Assembly: GCA_948099385.1 (NCBI GenBank) | Contig: CANUEZ040000002.1 | Coordinates: 1,488,001 to 1,552,000 of the forward strand | Origin: Fasciola hepatica | Taxonomy: Eukaryota; Platyhelminthes; Trematoda; Plagiorchiida; Fasciolidae | DNA: 64,000 nt | Direction of reading: 5' to 3' | Shown: in pieces, positions 18,862-31,233 of the stretch | Numbering within the stretch: position 1 is the stretch's first letter | How the letters are laid out: the number at the start of each line of letters is the position of its first letter | Position numbers and translations under genes: made by a program | The notes under the pieces: generated by a model | Seen by the model: the letters and a program-made list of their open reading frames with translations, nothing else | Told to the model about the DNA's origin: nothing | Databases searched by the model: none

Positions 18862-21480
18862 TTCAGGTCAAGTCAGGTCACAGGACTTTAGGCTCGACGC
18901 AGTAAAGAAGTCCAGATTCTTGCACCAGTGATCTTCAAGCTGAAACCCACCGGGTCGCGAATTTCGCGATAGCGTTATGCTCCTTTTGCTTACTCTGTAG
19001 ATGACAGGGTTCGGACCCAGTTCGCTGTCGGGAGAGTGTAGCAGTACCACAGTTACGAACAGGGTCTTTCTTCAGGTCTAGCTCCCGCCAACAGTGTCAC
19101 ATATATAAACAGTGTTTAGATAGCGTTATTAATGGTAAATTATGCAGAAGGACAATAAGATGTGGGATGGTGGAGAAGGGGTGAGGTCGAAAGTTAAAGA
19201 GAGGTATTGTGCCGATGGATAGTGGTGACAGAATGGGGAATGGCACTGCATCCAGTATTGCCACCTAATGGCGTAGACTTAGATGTACTCAGGGAATACA
19301 CCACGCCTTAAAACCTACCACTGACGTGGCAGACACCAACTCAGCCAGCAGTGCGTTCCATGGGATAGCGTCGCGGTGCGCAAAGAAATTTCTCCTTATG
19401 CTCTTCGAGGCTCTGGATTTGACGGGCTTAAACCCGTGTTCTCTGAGTATAGAATCCCGTGTCAATACCAACAACAGCTCCGTTGGGATGGATAGTCCTT
19501 TAGTTTAGAGGTCTCTATCAGATCCCCCCTAAGTCTTCTACTTTTCATAGCGAAGAGTTTTAGCCCCATTAACCTTTCCGTGTACGTTATGTATGAGCCC
19601 CAGTACCGTTTTAGTAAAGTTTCGCCGAACTTTCTCAAGAATAACAGTGTCCTGTGCAAGAGCTGGGACACTATTCTAGGTGTGGCCTAACTGGCGTTGT
19701 GTAGAAAGGCAACAGCGAAAGCTCTTCCAGACGTTACTGTGTGCAATAGTTGGTGGAGCACCCGTTTAACCTTAGTCACGGTGGCCAGGCACTGCATAGA
19801 TGGCTGGTAGCAATCGTTCATCAGGACTTTAAGGTCAGCGATGCCTGTAATCTTCCTTTTTGTTTTGTGGGTTTTGGGGGTCTGGGTATATTGATTCTCT
19901 GCCGATGTCCTGGGTGAGATGCCTACAATTCCCTATTTTGAGCGGCAGTTTCCACTGAGTGGTCCAGGCGTGAACTCTTGAAATCCCCGAAGCGATGCGG
20001 TTCCGGACGCACTCACCAGTTTTGTCATCCGCAAACAGGTAGCCTGGGTTTTGTATGCCCTCTAGTGGATCGTTGACGTAGATCAAAAATAGAAAGGAGA
20101 CCGAGGACTGACCCATGTGGGACTCCACTGTTAGCCGTAGCCCTCGTGGATCTGCTCCCATCCACCCTTACTTAATACGTTCGGTTTGTAAGAGATACCC
20201 GGATCCATTTCAGCACCTGAGGCGCTATGCCCAGCGCTTCCATTTTGCGTCCTAGTAGGCGGTTGTTTACAGAGTCAAAGGCCTTTTGGAAGTCCAAATT
20301 GCAGACCACGTGGCCCCTAATCAAGCCCTCCATTATTTTTAGAGGTACAGGCAGCAGACTGACCGGTCAATAGTTGTGTACTCCTGCCTTCAACCCTCCC
20401 TCGTTTTTCGTGACGAGGGACGAGATTCTGTTTTTTTCCTCTACCTGTCCCTCCTGACTAGTAATCGACGACTTTGTTGGTGTTTTGAAGCTCCCTTTAG
20501 GGTTTGGGATACTTTTGTGGTCTGGGGAGGCGGTGCTGTAATTATCAATGCTAGTACAAAGTGGTCGGCTTTTCCCAGGGTTGGCTTTGTTTTTGCTGGT
20601 AGACACTCGTCAACTGACCGGGTTATCTGGTTCCATAATAAATGCTGCTTGGGTGGCGGCCCTAACCAGTTCCGCCGAAGCCAAGAGCGCATCCCTCTCT
20701 CTAAGGTTTGCAAACTAGATGATTACCGACCTAGGGTCAGTTGGTCACCTCTATAGTCCCGCCTACCAAGCCTGACGACTCTCTTCGGTACAGATTGCCC
20801 TGGAAGGCCCGCTGTCCCTAGTAGACTTGGTACGTTGTGTCGAACATCTCTGTCCCTTTGTCTGGCTGTCTAACAGACAGGCTCAGGAATACCTTTCATC
20901 ACTACATTGCGGTTTCTACCCGGGGTCATTTCCGTATTATTTAGTAACTTGCCGAGGGTGAGTGGTACTGTGTCTGACTTGTCCCTGAAAGCCTCCAAGT
21001 CCGCTTCTTAACTGTCAACTTTTTGTCGCATTTGAGACATTTCTCTCCCAAGGCTTTTACAGCTTGTTACTACCGAAACTACTTGGTATGGAGTTGAGAT
21101 TTTGGGGTTCTTCCAATGACCATCCAGCCCCAAGGGAGCCGGAGCAGTTCGTAACTGCCAGTCTACCTGACATCTTGACCGCCGGACGTTTACCTTTGCA
21201 GATGTCAAGGCAATTTCAGCAGACCCATTTAGGACATTGGTGTCCATCGTATAAACCAAAAACCTTAAGGGACAATCGACTACGTTTCCGATGGCACCAG
21301 CTGTGGCAGACATCACACCTTATTCCTCCCTCTACCGCATGAGAGCACTTGGTATTCCCGTAAATGAAATTGGCTTTTATCTGCCTAATGGCACTGGTAT
21401 CCACACGTTTTAGTCTCTGACTTACTTGAGCAGTGAATGAAAAATCCGTGACAGTGAACAATGGAAGTTTTCGTAGCTTT
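18862..21480 (-). mobile_element. LINE D: decayed CR1-like LINE with PHD-finger ORF1
   Basis: Minus-strand pieces in sense order: a PHD-like zinc finger ORF1 (21461-21008), linker debris (20713-20441), reverse transcriptase with NLDFQKAFDSVNNRLL-like residues near 20.25 kb, FLFLIYVNDPLEGI and YLFADDKTG (20161-19835), then YTERLMGLKLFAM, RRLRGDLIET and the C-terminal NFFAHRDAIPWN near 19.4 kb. The endonuclease is largely missing. A TCAGGTCAAGTCAGGTCA motif at 18865 may be its 3' tail in reverse. Many stops and frameshifts show it is old. Confidence 0.7.
21008..21461 (-). pseudogene. LINE D ORF1 fragment with PHD-like finger
   Basis: The minus strand encodes a Cys/His cluster, NTKCSHAVEGGIRCDVCHSWCH, followed after a frameshift by CPKWVC-like and further Cys residues. 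This C..C...C..C..H pattern is a PHD-type finger like the one in ORF1 of LINE-3 (48.5-49.7 kb). Some CR1-like LINEs carry PHD fingers in ORF1. The frame is broken near 21.3 kb. Confidence 0.6.
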
Positions 21481-21980
21481 GACAGTGGGTTATTTTAAAG
21501 GAGGCCAAGTAAAGAATGCACTGCTACTATAGCAACCCAAATGGTAAGGGGTATCAACACAGGTTGTTAGGGACTCACCAGCCTCTTTGCTACAGACCCT
21601 TCGAGCAGAACCAAATCTGCCCCCTGTTCCGTTGATTTCAACGACCAGGTTGCCGCACTAATTGAAAGTCTTGTATCTTCCTGTTGGTCCACACAAGTGA
21701 ATTCCTAATACTGTGTCGAATTTCTGCGGATGGTAGCAATCTTTTGTTCCTATCCGTACGTACTTGCTAACAGATCGATCGCCACACAGGACCACGTCAC
21801 GGTGTGGCTCGTTCGGTGTAATCGGAATGGTTGGAAGACTGCACAAATTGTAGCGCAACCAGTTTCCTTAGCAACCAAAGGGGACATCCAAACAATAACT
21901 CGCTCGGAGGCTGATGTAGATCAGCTTTCACCGGACTGTGATTGCCTAAGACGAAACAGCCTTAGTGCTCCGGATCATAA
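21481..21980. other. Unassigned, possible 5' leader of LINE D
   Basis: No clear coding frame. A minus-strand 66-codon frame at 21858-21658 has no recognisable motif. The RTE-1 5' end begins near 21981. Confidence 0.4.
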
Positions 21981-22984
21981 CGAGGCTGCACCTTGACGTG
22001 GTTCAATGGCTGGCGTGCCCCTGTGACCCAAAGAGCTATACAGGATGGCTTCTTTAAGTCGGAGATGCAATCACGCCTGAAAGGTCAACGGGTAGAGGCC
22101 AGACAAAGTCCAGTCTCCTGGTCCTCCACGTTGGGGGTTGATTTGAGCTGGCAACTCAATCGGCAAAATCGGTGGAAGAATAATTGATCCAGGCAAATGA
22201 GCCATCCCGCTGCCTTGTGGGTAGATTCTTGTTAGAACTAAAGGCTTTGGACGAGAACCCTAATCGTTCTCCTGCTTTGTGGCTGGACACCCTAACAGTA
22301 CCTGTCCAACATCTCCCATGAACTGCACGAATAGAAAGAATTCCATACTGCATCGGTCGTCGTGCAGAATAATCAGGACCGCGCTGCCCATTGCATCGAG
22401 CGGGGTGGGTAGTGATAAGCAGGCTGCTGCTCAGAGTCTCCTCTCTTTTACTCAGTCTTTGTGTTCTGCCTTCACCCACCTCATTGCCCCCACTATCCAC
22501 TGATAATGATCCTACTGATAATTGTCGACACTCGCTACGGTTCATCGTCAAATAATGTCGGGAATAATCTTCTATCTTGTAACTGACATTTTCTCAATCC
22601 TCGTCAGCCTCTGAGTCTCGGCTCCTTCAACGTGCGTACTCTCATGCAGGCCGGTCGGCAGGCGTGCCTTACGCTCACAATAGATTCTCTGGAGATCGAT
22701 GTCTGTTGCGTAAGTGAAACGCATATCCAGAATTGGAGTAGTGTGATTCAACTAACTGCTCCTGCTATTTCATTCAGTAATTCCCCCACTCACTTCAGGA
22801 TACGAAGTAGCTTTGGCTGTGGGTCAACAAGGTATAGGAATAGTCTTGACTGACAAGGCTGAGGCTGCCCTCTTAGACTGGATCCCTGTTAACAGTCGTT
22901 TATGTGCTGTGAGACTCCAAGGGTCATTTGGCGTTCGAAAGGATAGCTGTGTTAAACGCAATCTATTTGTAGTCTCGGCATGTG
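21981..22984 (+). mobile_element. RTE-1 copy a: 5' region and start of endonuclease
   Basis: It starts at GCTGCACCTTGACGTGGTTCAATGG, matching the start of the full-length RTE-1 at 52.5 kb. It encodes FNVRTLMQAGRQACL, DVCCVSETHIQ (catalytic Glu) and, after damage at 22.77-22.81 kb, LTDKAEAALLDWIPVNSRL up to NLFVVSAC. Here the sequence jumps, at 22984/22985, to the 3' part of the element. Confidence 0.85.
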
Positions 22985-23373
22985 TCCTACTCCGTTCCTC
23001 CTGAGGAGGGGAAGGGACCACGTGGAGGTCAACAGATGACTTGGCAACGAGGAATGAGAAAATGTACAGCAGACTTAGGAAAAGTAGGTGCTTCACGTCT
23101 TCGTGGTTGGGGTCCAAAAGATCCGTCTACCAGTTGGCTGGAGATACTGAAGGATATGGCTGCGAACCGCGAACAGTGGCGATCGTGTTGTCACTTTCTA
23201 TCGAATCAGAATGACTGATCGATGTGCGTTTGTACAGTTAGACTGTGTATTCCGTGTGTTGGATACTAGGGCATTGTTTCCTTTTCCCACCCGTGTAGGT
23301 GCACTCCGTGTCCATCTTGTATATTCATACTTTCTAATTCAGCGTGCAACATGGTGAGAAAGACAGTGGTCAG
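22985..23373 (+). mobile_element. RTE-1 3' terminal piece embedded out of order
   Basis: This encodes the last ~75 residues of RTE-1 ORF2 (PRGGQQMTWQRGMRKCTADL, GWGPKDPSTSWLEILKDMAA, REQWRSCCHF) and its 3' UTR to GTGAGAAAGACAGTGGTCAG. It lacks the terminal (GAT)n repeat and is followed at 23374 by the end of the endonuclease and the reverse transcriptase. Thus 3' sequence lies between two earlier segments, in the same orientation. Confidence 0.8.
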
Positions 23374-26300
23374 AAGTACGCACCCAGTACGAGCAGAAGT
23401 TAGCACATGAGCTAGGATCTACGACGAACGGTGATGTAGATGAGCATTGGGCTCATATCAAACAGGCGATGCACGTTGCAGCTGGTTTTGCTTGTGGTCC
23501 TAGATCCGTTGTCCATCAAAGACACTGGATCTCACAAGAGTCGCTGAGTATAATGGAGCAAAAGCGTCAGCTCTCGAACCGTAAAGAGATGAATAAGTTG
23601 CGGAGAAAGCTGCAGAGGCAAGTTACGAAAGGCCTTAAGAATGATCGCGAAAATTGGTGGGTCACGGTAGCCGAAGAAAGGGAAATAGCAGCTGCTTCAG
23701 GTAACAGTCAAAGACTGTTCAAACTTATTCGCGACACCGGTGGACGGCGCATCCAGGTCAGTGAAGCGATATGCGATAGGAATGGAGAACCCATCCATAG
23801 CAAACAACAAAGGCTGGACCGTTGGGCCGAATACTTCAAGGAACAGTTTAGCTGGCTTCACCCTGGTGTAGTTACTCCTGTATCAACAACGGCGACTCCT
23901 TGGGTGGAATCACCTGAGGTCCATCGGAAGTAGAAGTAGAGTCATGCATTCAGTCACTAAAGCAAGGTAAAGTGGCAGGTCCCGACGAACTTCCCCAGTT
24001 CTTTTCAAACTGGGTGGTAATGTTTTGATAAAATCACTTACCGCTTTGCTCCTTGACATTTGGAACGAGGAGCGTATTCCGTTAATATGGAATTAGTCAT
24101 TAATCGTTCCCATATTCAAGAAGGGAATACGCAATGACTGTAGTAACCATCGTGGGATTAGCTTAATTCCCATAATCAACAAAGTATTAGCCTCAATTCT
24201 ACTGCACCATCTTACACCGGCTCGCAAGAGGAACACCCAAGAACAGCAGGCTGAATTTCGCCCAGGTCGAGGATGCATCGACCAGATTTTCATTCTTCGT
24301 CTACTACTTGAAACGCGTCACACGCACCGCCGACCGACAATAATGATTTTCTTAGACTTGAAAGGCGCCTTTGATCCAGTTGGTCGAGCAGCGCTTTTCA
24401 GTACTCTTCATCGAAAAGGTATGCCCCAGAAGTTCGTGAATCTACTGAGATGATTGTATTCTCATACTTCTGGCCGCGTTAGAGTTTACGGTGAACTATC
24501 CGGTCGGTTCGGAACGACCAGTGGTGTTCGACAGGGATGTCCCATGTCTCCATTCCTGTTCAACTTCGTCATGGATGAGATAATGGATGGCGTGTTGCAA
24601 AATCTTCTTAATGTAGGCGTCTAACTAGGAAATCGTGAAAGGCTATGCGAGGTCGAATACGCGGACGATGTTGTCTGCTTGTTCGAATCCACGGACCATG
24701 CTCAACGTGCACTAGATAGGCTCGTAAGAGTTGTAGCTCCATTCGGCATGCGCTTTGCACCTTCAAAGTTTCTAGCGATGTTACAAGACTGGACGTCAAC
24801 GATTCCGAGCTTGATGCTCGATGAGGAGGTGCTGGAAATAGTCGACTGCTCCATCTACACCGGCAGCATGGGTGACGACAGATGGGATCACAGTAGTAGA
24901 GGTCGACGGTGCGTGTGACGCGTTTCAAGTAGTAAGCGAAGAGTGAAAATCGGGTTGATGCATCCTCGACCTGAGCGAAATTCAGCCTGCTGTTCTTGGG
25001 TGTTCTTCTCGCGAACCGGTGTAAGACGACGCATCAAAATCGAAGCTAATACCTTGGTGACTATTCGAATTAGGCTAATCCCACGATGATTACCACAGTC
25101 ATTGCGTATTCCTTCTAGAAGATAGGTACAATCAGTGACTCACTCCATATTAAAGGAATACGCACCGCGTTCTAAATGTCACAGAGCAAAGTGATAAGTG
25201 AATTTACCAAAGCATCCCCACTCAGTTTGATAGGAACTGGGGGAAGTTCGTCGGGACCGGCCACTTTCTCACCATTTAGTAATCGAATGTTCGATTCCAC
25301 TTCCATTTCCGATGGGGGATCGAGTGATACCACCCAAGGAGTCGCAGATGTTGGAGTAAGTACATTAGAGCGCGGCCAGCTAAACTGCTCTTCGAAGTAT
25401 TCGGCCCAACGGTCCAGCCTTTGTTGTTTGCTATGGATGGGTTCTCCATTTCTATCGCATATCGCTTCACTGACCTGGGTGCGCCGTCCACCGGTGTCAC
25501 AAATAAGTGTGAACAGTCTTTGACTGTTACCTGAAGCAGCTGCTATTTCCATTTCTTCGGCTAGCTTGACCCACCGATTTTCGCGATCATCCTAAGGCTT
25601 TTCGTAGCTTGCCTTTGTGGTTTCCTACGTATCTTGTTTATCTCCTTACTGTTTGAGAGCTGACGTCTTCTCTCTATTAGCCTGATCGACTCTTGCGAAA
25701 TTGAGTGTCTTTCATGGACATCGGATCTGGGACTGTAGAGGAAATTTTCTGCCACGTGCATTGTCCGCTGGATATGGGCCCAATGCTCATCTACATTACT
25801 GTTCGTCGTAGATCCTAGCTCATGTGCTTACTTCTGTTCATAACGGGTGTGTTCTTCTGGGTCACACGTACGTTGCACGGTAAACCGGTTTGTGACGATT
25901 ACCATGGGGCTGGGGAGATAATCGCATTAAAACTAATGCATAGTCCGACTTTACGTACGTCGGCCCGTAGGATCTACAGTTCTGAATAGAACTGCACCAC
26001 TGGTAGTTTACGGTGATATGATCACTCTGACTCAAAGTACCTGCAGATTTAGAGTGTCATGTCACCGTGCGACGCGAGCTGTGTCGGAAATGGGTGCTAG
26101 ACAAGAACAGTCGATTCTATGCACAAAACTGGAGAAGTCTATCCCCGTTATCTGTACGCTCAACGGGTAAAGCGCAGCGGCCACCTAAACAAGCTCCTGA
26201 CACACTGAGTTTGCCAACTTGTGCATGAAGTCACCAGCTAGCGCTACAATGTCAGAACCTTTGCTGCTGCGAACAAGAGTTGTCACTTCATCATAGAACT

Positions 26301-27645
26301 CATCCTTCTGCATGTCAGAGCTGCAGTCCGTTGGAGCATATGCCTAGACTACAAACAAGCTGTGCTTAACACAACTATCCTTTCGAACGCCAACTGACCG
26401 TTGGAGTCTCACAGCACACAAACGACTGTTAACAGGAATCCAGTCTAAGAGGGCAGCCTCAGCCTTGTCAGTCAAGACTTTTCCTACGTCATGTTAACCC
26501 GTAGCTCGAGCTATCTCGTCTCCTGAAGTGCGCAGAAAATACTTCGATGAGATACCAGGAGCAGTTAGTTGAATTACACTGCTCTTATCCTGAATACGCG
26601 TTTCACTCGCGCAGCATACGCCAGTCTTCAGAGAGCGCTGGGCACACCTGCTGGCCGGCGTGCATGAGTGTATGCACGTCGAAGGAGCCGAGATTCAGAG
26701 GCTGACGAAGCTTGAGAAAATGTGAGTTTTCAGAGGGAGGATCATTCACCCTTTTTGAGAACCAGCCTTTGCGAGTATCGGCCGTGTTATCAATGGGAGC
26801 AATGTGGCTAGGTATTGGGGATAGAGAGGCGGTTGGGGACAGAAGACAAAGGTTGAATAAAAGAGGGAACACGCGCATATCGAAAGCTCGATCGGCGTAC
26901 GCTAAACTGAAGCCCCTGCGGCGCCGACCTAATATTTCGCTGAAGTTGAAAAGTTGTATGTACTGTGCCACAGTGCGTTCAGTTTTTTTATGTGATTGTG
27001 GGACTTGGGGTTTGCATTTAGAAGATATCCGTCGTCTTCAAGTTTTCGACCACTTATGTTTGCCTGGTATCACGAAGATTGGATGAAATGACCGAATGAG
27101 CAACGCTGAAGCCAGAAACCGAGTATTGGGTACCAGTTCAGGTTGTTCTCTATCACAGCATATCCAGCTTAGTAGGCTTCGTTGCTTAGAGCACGTGTTA
27201 GTATAGCAAACGTACGTCTACCGTACTGTGCACTGTTTTCCGTCCCTCCTGGGAAATGTAAGAAACCACGTGGAGGTCAACAAATGACTTGAAAACGGGG
27301 CATGAGAAAATGTAGAGCGAATTCAGGAAAATCAGTTACCTCTCTTTTTCGTGGTTGGGGTCCAAAAGATCCCTCAATCACCTGGCTGGAACAGTGGCGA
27401 TCGTGTTGTCACTCTTTGTCGAATTAGAATGATTGATCAAAGTGCGTCTGTAAAGTTAGACTGTGTATTCCGTATGTTGGCTACTAGGGTGTTGTTTCTT
27501 TTCCTCTCTCGCGTAGGTGCACTCCGTGTCCATCTTGTATATTCATACTTTCTGGTTCCACGTGCAATATGGTGAGAAAGGCAGTGGTCAGTGGGGCTTG
27601 CCCTGCTGTTTAACGCTGTAAAATGACGATGGTGATGATGTGATG
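23374..27645 (+). mobile_element. RTE-1 copy: reverse transcriptase half, split by an inverted block
   Basis: Plus-strand RTE-1 sequence occupies 23374-24904 and 26870-27645. The first part covers the end of the endonuclease region, the linker (DEHWAHIKQAMHVAAGF, LRRKLQRQVTKGL, NGEPIHSKQQRLDRWAEYF) and the reverse transcriptase palm (DLKGAFDPVGRAALF, GVRQGCPMSPFLFNFVMDE, EYADDVVCLFESTDH). The second begins at RISKARSAYAKLK and runs to the 3' UTR and a GATGGTGATGATG tail near 27.63 kb. The two parts are contiguous in element coordinates: one stops at GTAGTAGAGGT and the other resumes at the next codons. Stops and frameshifts abound. Confidence 0.8.
24905..26869 (-). mobile_element. Inverted RTE-1 segment (5' region to reverse transcriptase fingers)
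   Basis: On the minus strand this covers the 5' leader (26869-26700), endonuclease (LNLGSFDVHTLMHAGQ at 26.7 kb, SDYAL near 25.94 kb), linker (NGEPIHSKQ at 25.44 kb) and the start of the reverse transcriptase, ending at CACACGCACCG. It lacks the second half of ORF2 and has no 3' tail. It sits exactly between two contiguous parts of a plus-strand copy. This geometry recalls twin-primed inversion, or a segmental inversion. Confidence 0.75.
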
Positions 27646-28749
27646 CGAAGAACTACAGTGAGACGAACATTGGAGCTTGATGTATGAAAACCAGGTATCA
27701 CTTTCGTCAATACGTCGAGAAGACCAGTGTGCGAGGTGGTATTATTTTGTTCACGTGTTTCATACGCGGACGTAAAACAACCTGGCTTTTAGAGTATATA
27801 GTCTGAACAAAAAACGAACGAACAATTTTAGTGAACACATGTTTGAATACTTCCACACAGTCAGGGTATGACAGTTAGCTCTATAATAAGTGGAATAATG
27901 GGGATGGCATGTTTTGCATGCCAGATATATAGCACATTAGAGTCTGAAGTTGTTCAAAGAATCATCTGAATTGCAGCCGATGTTTTTAAAGTGAGTACCG
28001 ACATTAACGTAGCATAAAAAAAGAGAACTATGAAATAGACAGCGTGTTTGCTGAACATAATTCACCAGAAATTCTGAGTATGCTCTAAAATATAAATATG
28101 AACATAATCAACCACACTAATATGAAATACGGAGCGGTTAGTCTCCATTAAGAGTAGATTACATAGCACTGCCACACTAAAATTCGGAAGTTTCATTCCG
28201 TTACGCAAAGCGGAAGGAGGTAGTCACAGTAATGCTAGCAGAAGTGCGTTCGGGGATTCAACAGATACGACAATGAATTAGAAAGAACCGCTGAGCTATG
28301 AGGCCGCGCCGAAGAGCTTCTGATTTTTTGTATCTAAATCACAGTTTATCTCCCTAGATTACAGTAGCACATGGCATTCGCCACGGTGAGCTAGCTTATA
28401 ATTTGGTTGCCTACAGCAGAATTTCCCTATGTATTACCGGCGTCCAACAATTCAATATATTGAGCATATTTGGTTTCGCATTAGAATTTGGTAAATTTGA
28501 CTGATCTGCCAGATTTCCATCGTATTCTTCCGCATCTTTGCCGCAGACGGTTGTTCTCGACGTAGGCAAAAGTTCTTTCAAGCTTCTCATCACGGCTGAG
28601 TCCGTCTATTACACGTTAAAAGCAGCTAACCCCATTACTAAAGCCAGACAAGACGCGCTTGAATTGGTCGCCGCAAGCGTCACAAACCGAAAATTGATGG
28701 TACGCGTTTCCCAAATCCACCGCACTATACAGCCGGTGTCAAGATGATT
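27646..28749. other. Unassigned AT-rich stretch
   Basis: No homology was recognised on either strand. A 69-codon plus frame at 28538-28747 and a 60-codon minus frame at 28593-28411 overlap and show no motif. The composition is more AT-rich than the flanking LINEs, so this may be ordinary host intergenic sequence. Confidence 0.45.
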
Positions 28750-29128
28750 TCTCCGCCATTTCATCGATCCTCAGCATCAGATAAGCTTCAGATCGGCGAA
28801 GCAGTTTCAGTTTCAGTTTATACAACAAATAAACTCGCTCTTCTGTGCTCTGGTTTCGGTTGCTACCTTCCAGCATCGTCCAGTGAAGGGCAGGAACCAC
28901 AAAACCATCAAGTGAGATAGATCCAAAAATCAAAGTAATAAACGGGAGTCACGAACACAAGGAAAGAGTCCGAATGCCACTACACCACTGGCCGCGATTC
29001 TTAGCCATATCACCTAATATCTCCAACCATTTGGTAGGCGGATCACGTGGACCCCAACTTAGAATTCTAACACGGCCAACGTGGCCAAGTCCACTGCTCA
29101 AGGTTTTCATACCTTTTTACCATGTCAT

Positions 29129-29305
29129 TGAAACGTAGGCCAGCAACGGAATCGGCAAAATCAGTATGATTGAGGAGACGGAGTCAGAGTGAGAACGCTT
29201 TACTCGTCTAATAATGGGAGTATATCAGCTGAAACGTAAAAGGAGAGCTGTTCATGAGATGCTATGTAAAACGAAAAGAGCAGGCGTACGAAAATTTATA
29301 CAGCA
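29129..29305 (-). repeat. Gypsy 3' LTR
   Basis: This shares GGAATCGGCAAAATCAGTAT, GAGAACGCTTTACTCGTCTA and GAGCTGTTCATGAGATGC with 32595-32771 at the same spacing, with scattered substitutions. Confidence 0.8.
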
Positions 29306-30465
29306 TTCGTCCTGGCTAGAAAAGAGTCGTTCGTCATAATTTTTTCTTGTAAAAGAGAGAGGGGCAGGTAGTGGACCAGATGTAACCAACATTTTGTAGT
29401 GTTCATCCATGCTTGTCGATTACGTAGAGAGTATGCACATGTACTCTGCTGTCGATTAAGTAATTCAGATAGATTGTCGTCTTTGGGATCCATGTATGTC
29501 TGTACATCATCGGTAACATGCACTGTAAGACTATCACTAACGTCGGAACCTGTTGACTGGTCCTGTGGTAGGTCGCTGGGTGGTGTTCCTAATGGGAATC
29601 CATTGGTGGATGGCGGAGATGTATCGCCTGGAGAAACCAATCGGTGAATAGAAACGTTTTCTGTTCTTGCATCCGGCAGTTTTACAAGAGCATAATGGGG
29701 ATTACAAATGATTGGATCTACTTCCTCCACCAAGGTATCATACTTTGAGGACCCATCCATGTGCTTCAGTAACACAGGGCCAGGAATGGTCGACCACGTA
29801 GGTATCGAAGTCCCAATAGTCAAGCGTCGAACATAACACAACAGTCGCTCATGTGGAGTGGTGTTTGTGGCAATGCAGAGTACTGAGCGAATTGAATGGA
29901 GTGAGTCTGAACGCACTGATTCCCATTGCGAAATCGGGAGGTTTCTTGTTTTTAGAGCCAGAGAGATTACCTTCCATAGGGTTCCATTCAAACGCTCCAC
30001 TGGGCCATTAGCTCAAGGATTGTATGCCGTCGTGTGACTGAGTGCCACCCCCTTAGCTCGTAGAAACTGTGTTAGCTCCGATGACACGAAAGTGGATCCT
30101 CGGTCAGAGTGTATGTAGGTGGGTATTTCGAATAAAACAGATAGTTGACACAGGTACTTTATCACCGTAGTTGCCGGTATATCTGGACAAGCGAATGCAA
30201 ACGGGAAACGAGAGTACTCATCAATAACAGTCAGGAGGCAGCGATATTGGGTATTGGAAGGCAGTGAACCTTTAAAGTCAATACTCAGCCGCTCGAACGG
30301 TTGCGTGGCTTTGATTAGGTGACCCTCGGTGGGTTTGTAAAACGGCGGTTTCATCTCCGCACAGACCGGGCACCGGGAGATCATGTTTCTGACTTCATCC
30401 ACATAGTAAGGGAAATTTTCGGCGGGCACAAAGTGAAGCACGCGAGTTATCCCAGGATGACACAA
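29306..30465 (-). pseudogene. Gypsy integrase and C-terminal tail
   Basis: The first frame (30465-30013) gives the zinc-binding region (CHPGITRVLHF ... CPVCAEMKPPF) and the core Asp residues in RLSIDFKGSLP and YIHSDRGSTFVSSEL. An in-frame TGA follows at about 30014-30016. The next frame (30000-29296) begins with NGPVERLNGTLWK, carrying the catalytic Glu, and continues through PHERLLCYVRR to a Ser/Pro-rich tail. Integrase inserts the element cDNA. The stop codon between the second Asp and the Glu makes it a pseudogene. Confidence 0.85.
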
Positions 30466-30573
30466 GGAGTCACGTAAGTATTTCAGCTGAGTTCCGTTTA
30501 CATTAGAAGCACAGGTCCTGCGAGAAAGTGTATCAGCTACATGATTGTCTTTACCGGGCCGGTAGGTTACGTC

Positions 30574-31230
30574 CTAATGGTAGGCTGATAGCTCAAGCCG
30601 CCACTTCTGGATCTTATCGGTCTTGATTTTGCTTGACTGCTTTCCGTCATACATGAAGGTCACGGATCTTTGATCGGTAATTAGCTTGAAATGAGTACCC
30701 AGGAGATAATGGCGCCATCTTCGGATAGCTTCGACAATTGCACAAGCTTCCTTTTCGATAACCAAATGATGCCTCTCACTAGTAGTCAAGGTGCGAGAGA
30801 AGAAAGCCACCGGTGGGTTGTTTTGGCTCAATGAAGCACCGATCGCTGTATCTGAAGCGCCCGTCTCGACTAGTGCAATATTATAGTCCACTGTTACGAC
30901 CATAGCACTCTCCAAGTCTAGTTTGAAACGTTCAAATGCCTCTCGCGCAGGTACAGTAAGAGGAAGTGTTTATATTCTGAACGAGCGGCCTGATTTTATC
31001 GGAAAATGAAGGTATTCACTGAGAATAGTAAACAAACATGCCAACCACCCGTCGTTGAGATTTCAGGTCACTAGGAGGCGGGACCTCGCGCAGTGGTTTT
31101 ATGCGGTAATGGTCGGGCTTGATGGCACCCTGGGTTACATAATAACCGAGGAGTTTTATTTCCTTTTTGGCAGTAACAGTTTTTGAAGCATTTAACGTTA
31201 TTCCATATTTTGCTACTGTTTTTAGAAAAC
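30574..31230 (-). pseudogene. Gypsy reverse transcriptase end and RNase H
   Basis: From 31230 leftward the frame encodes the thumb and connection, KEIKLLGYYVTQGAIKPDHY and RRVVGMFVYYSQ, then stops. The RNase H frame (30915-30574) has ETGASDTAIGASLSQ, PVAFFSRTLTTSERHH, EKEACAIVEAIRRWRHYLLG and LITDQRSVTFMYDGKQ. The first catalytic residue, usually Asp in ETDAS, is Gly here. The KIKTDKIQKWRLELSAYH motif ends the domain. The upstream palm and fingers are absent because of the RTE-1 insertion and deletion. Confidence 0.85.
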
Positions 31231-31233
31231 GTT

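Noticed and set aside
28538..28747. 69-codon plus-strand frame
   Set aside because: No motif, no splice support, and an equally long frame on the opposite strand.
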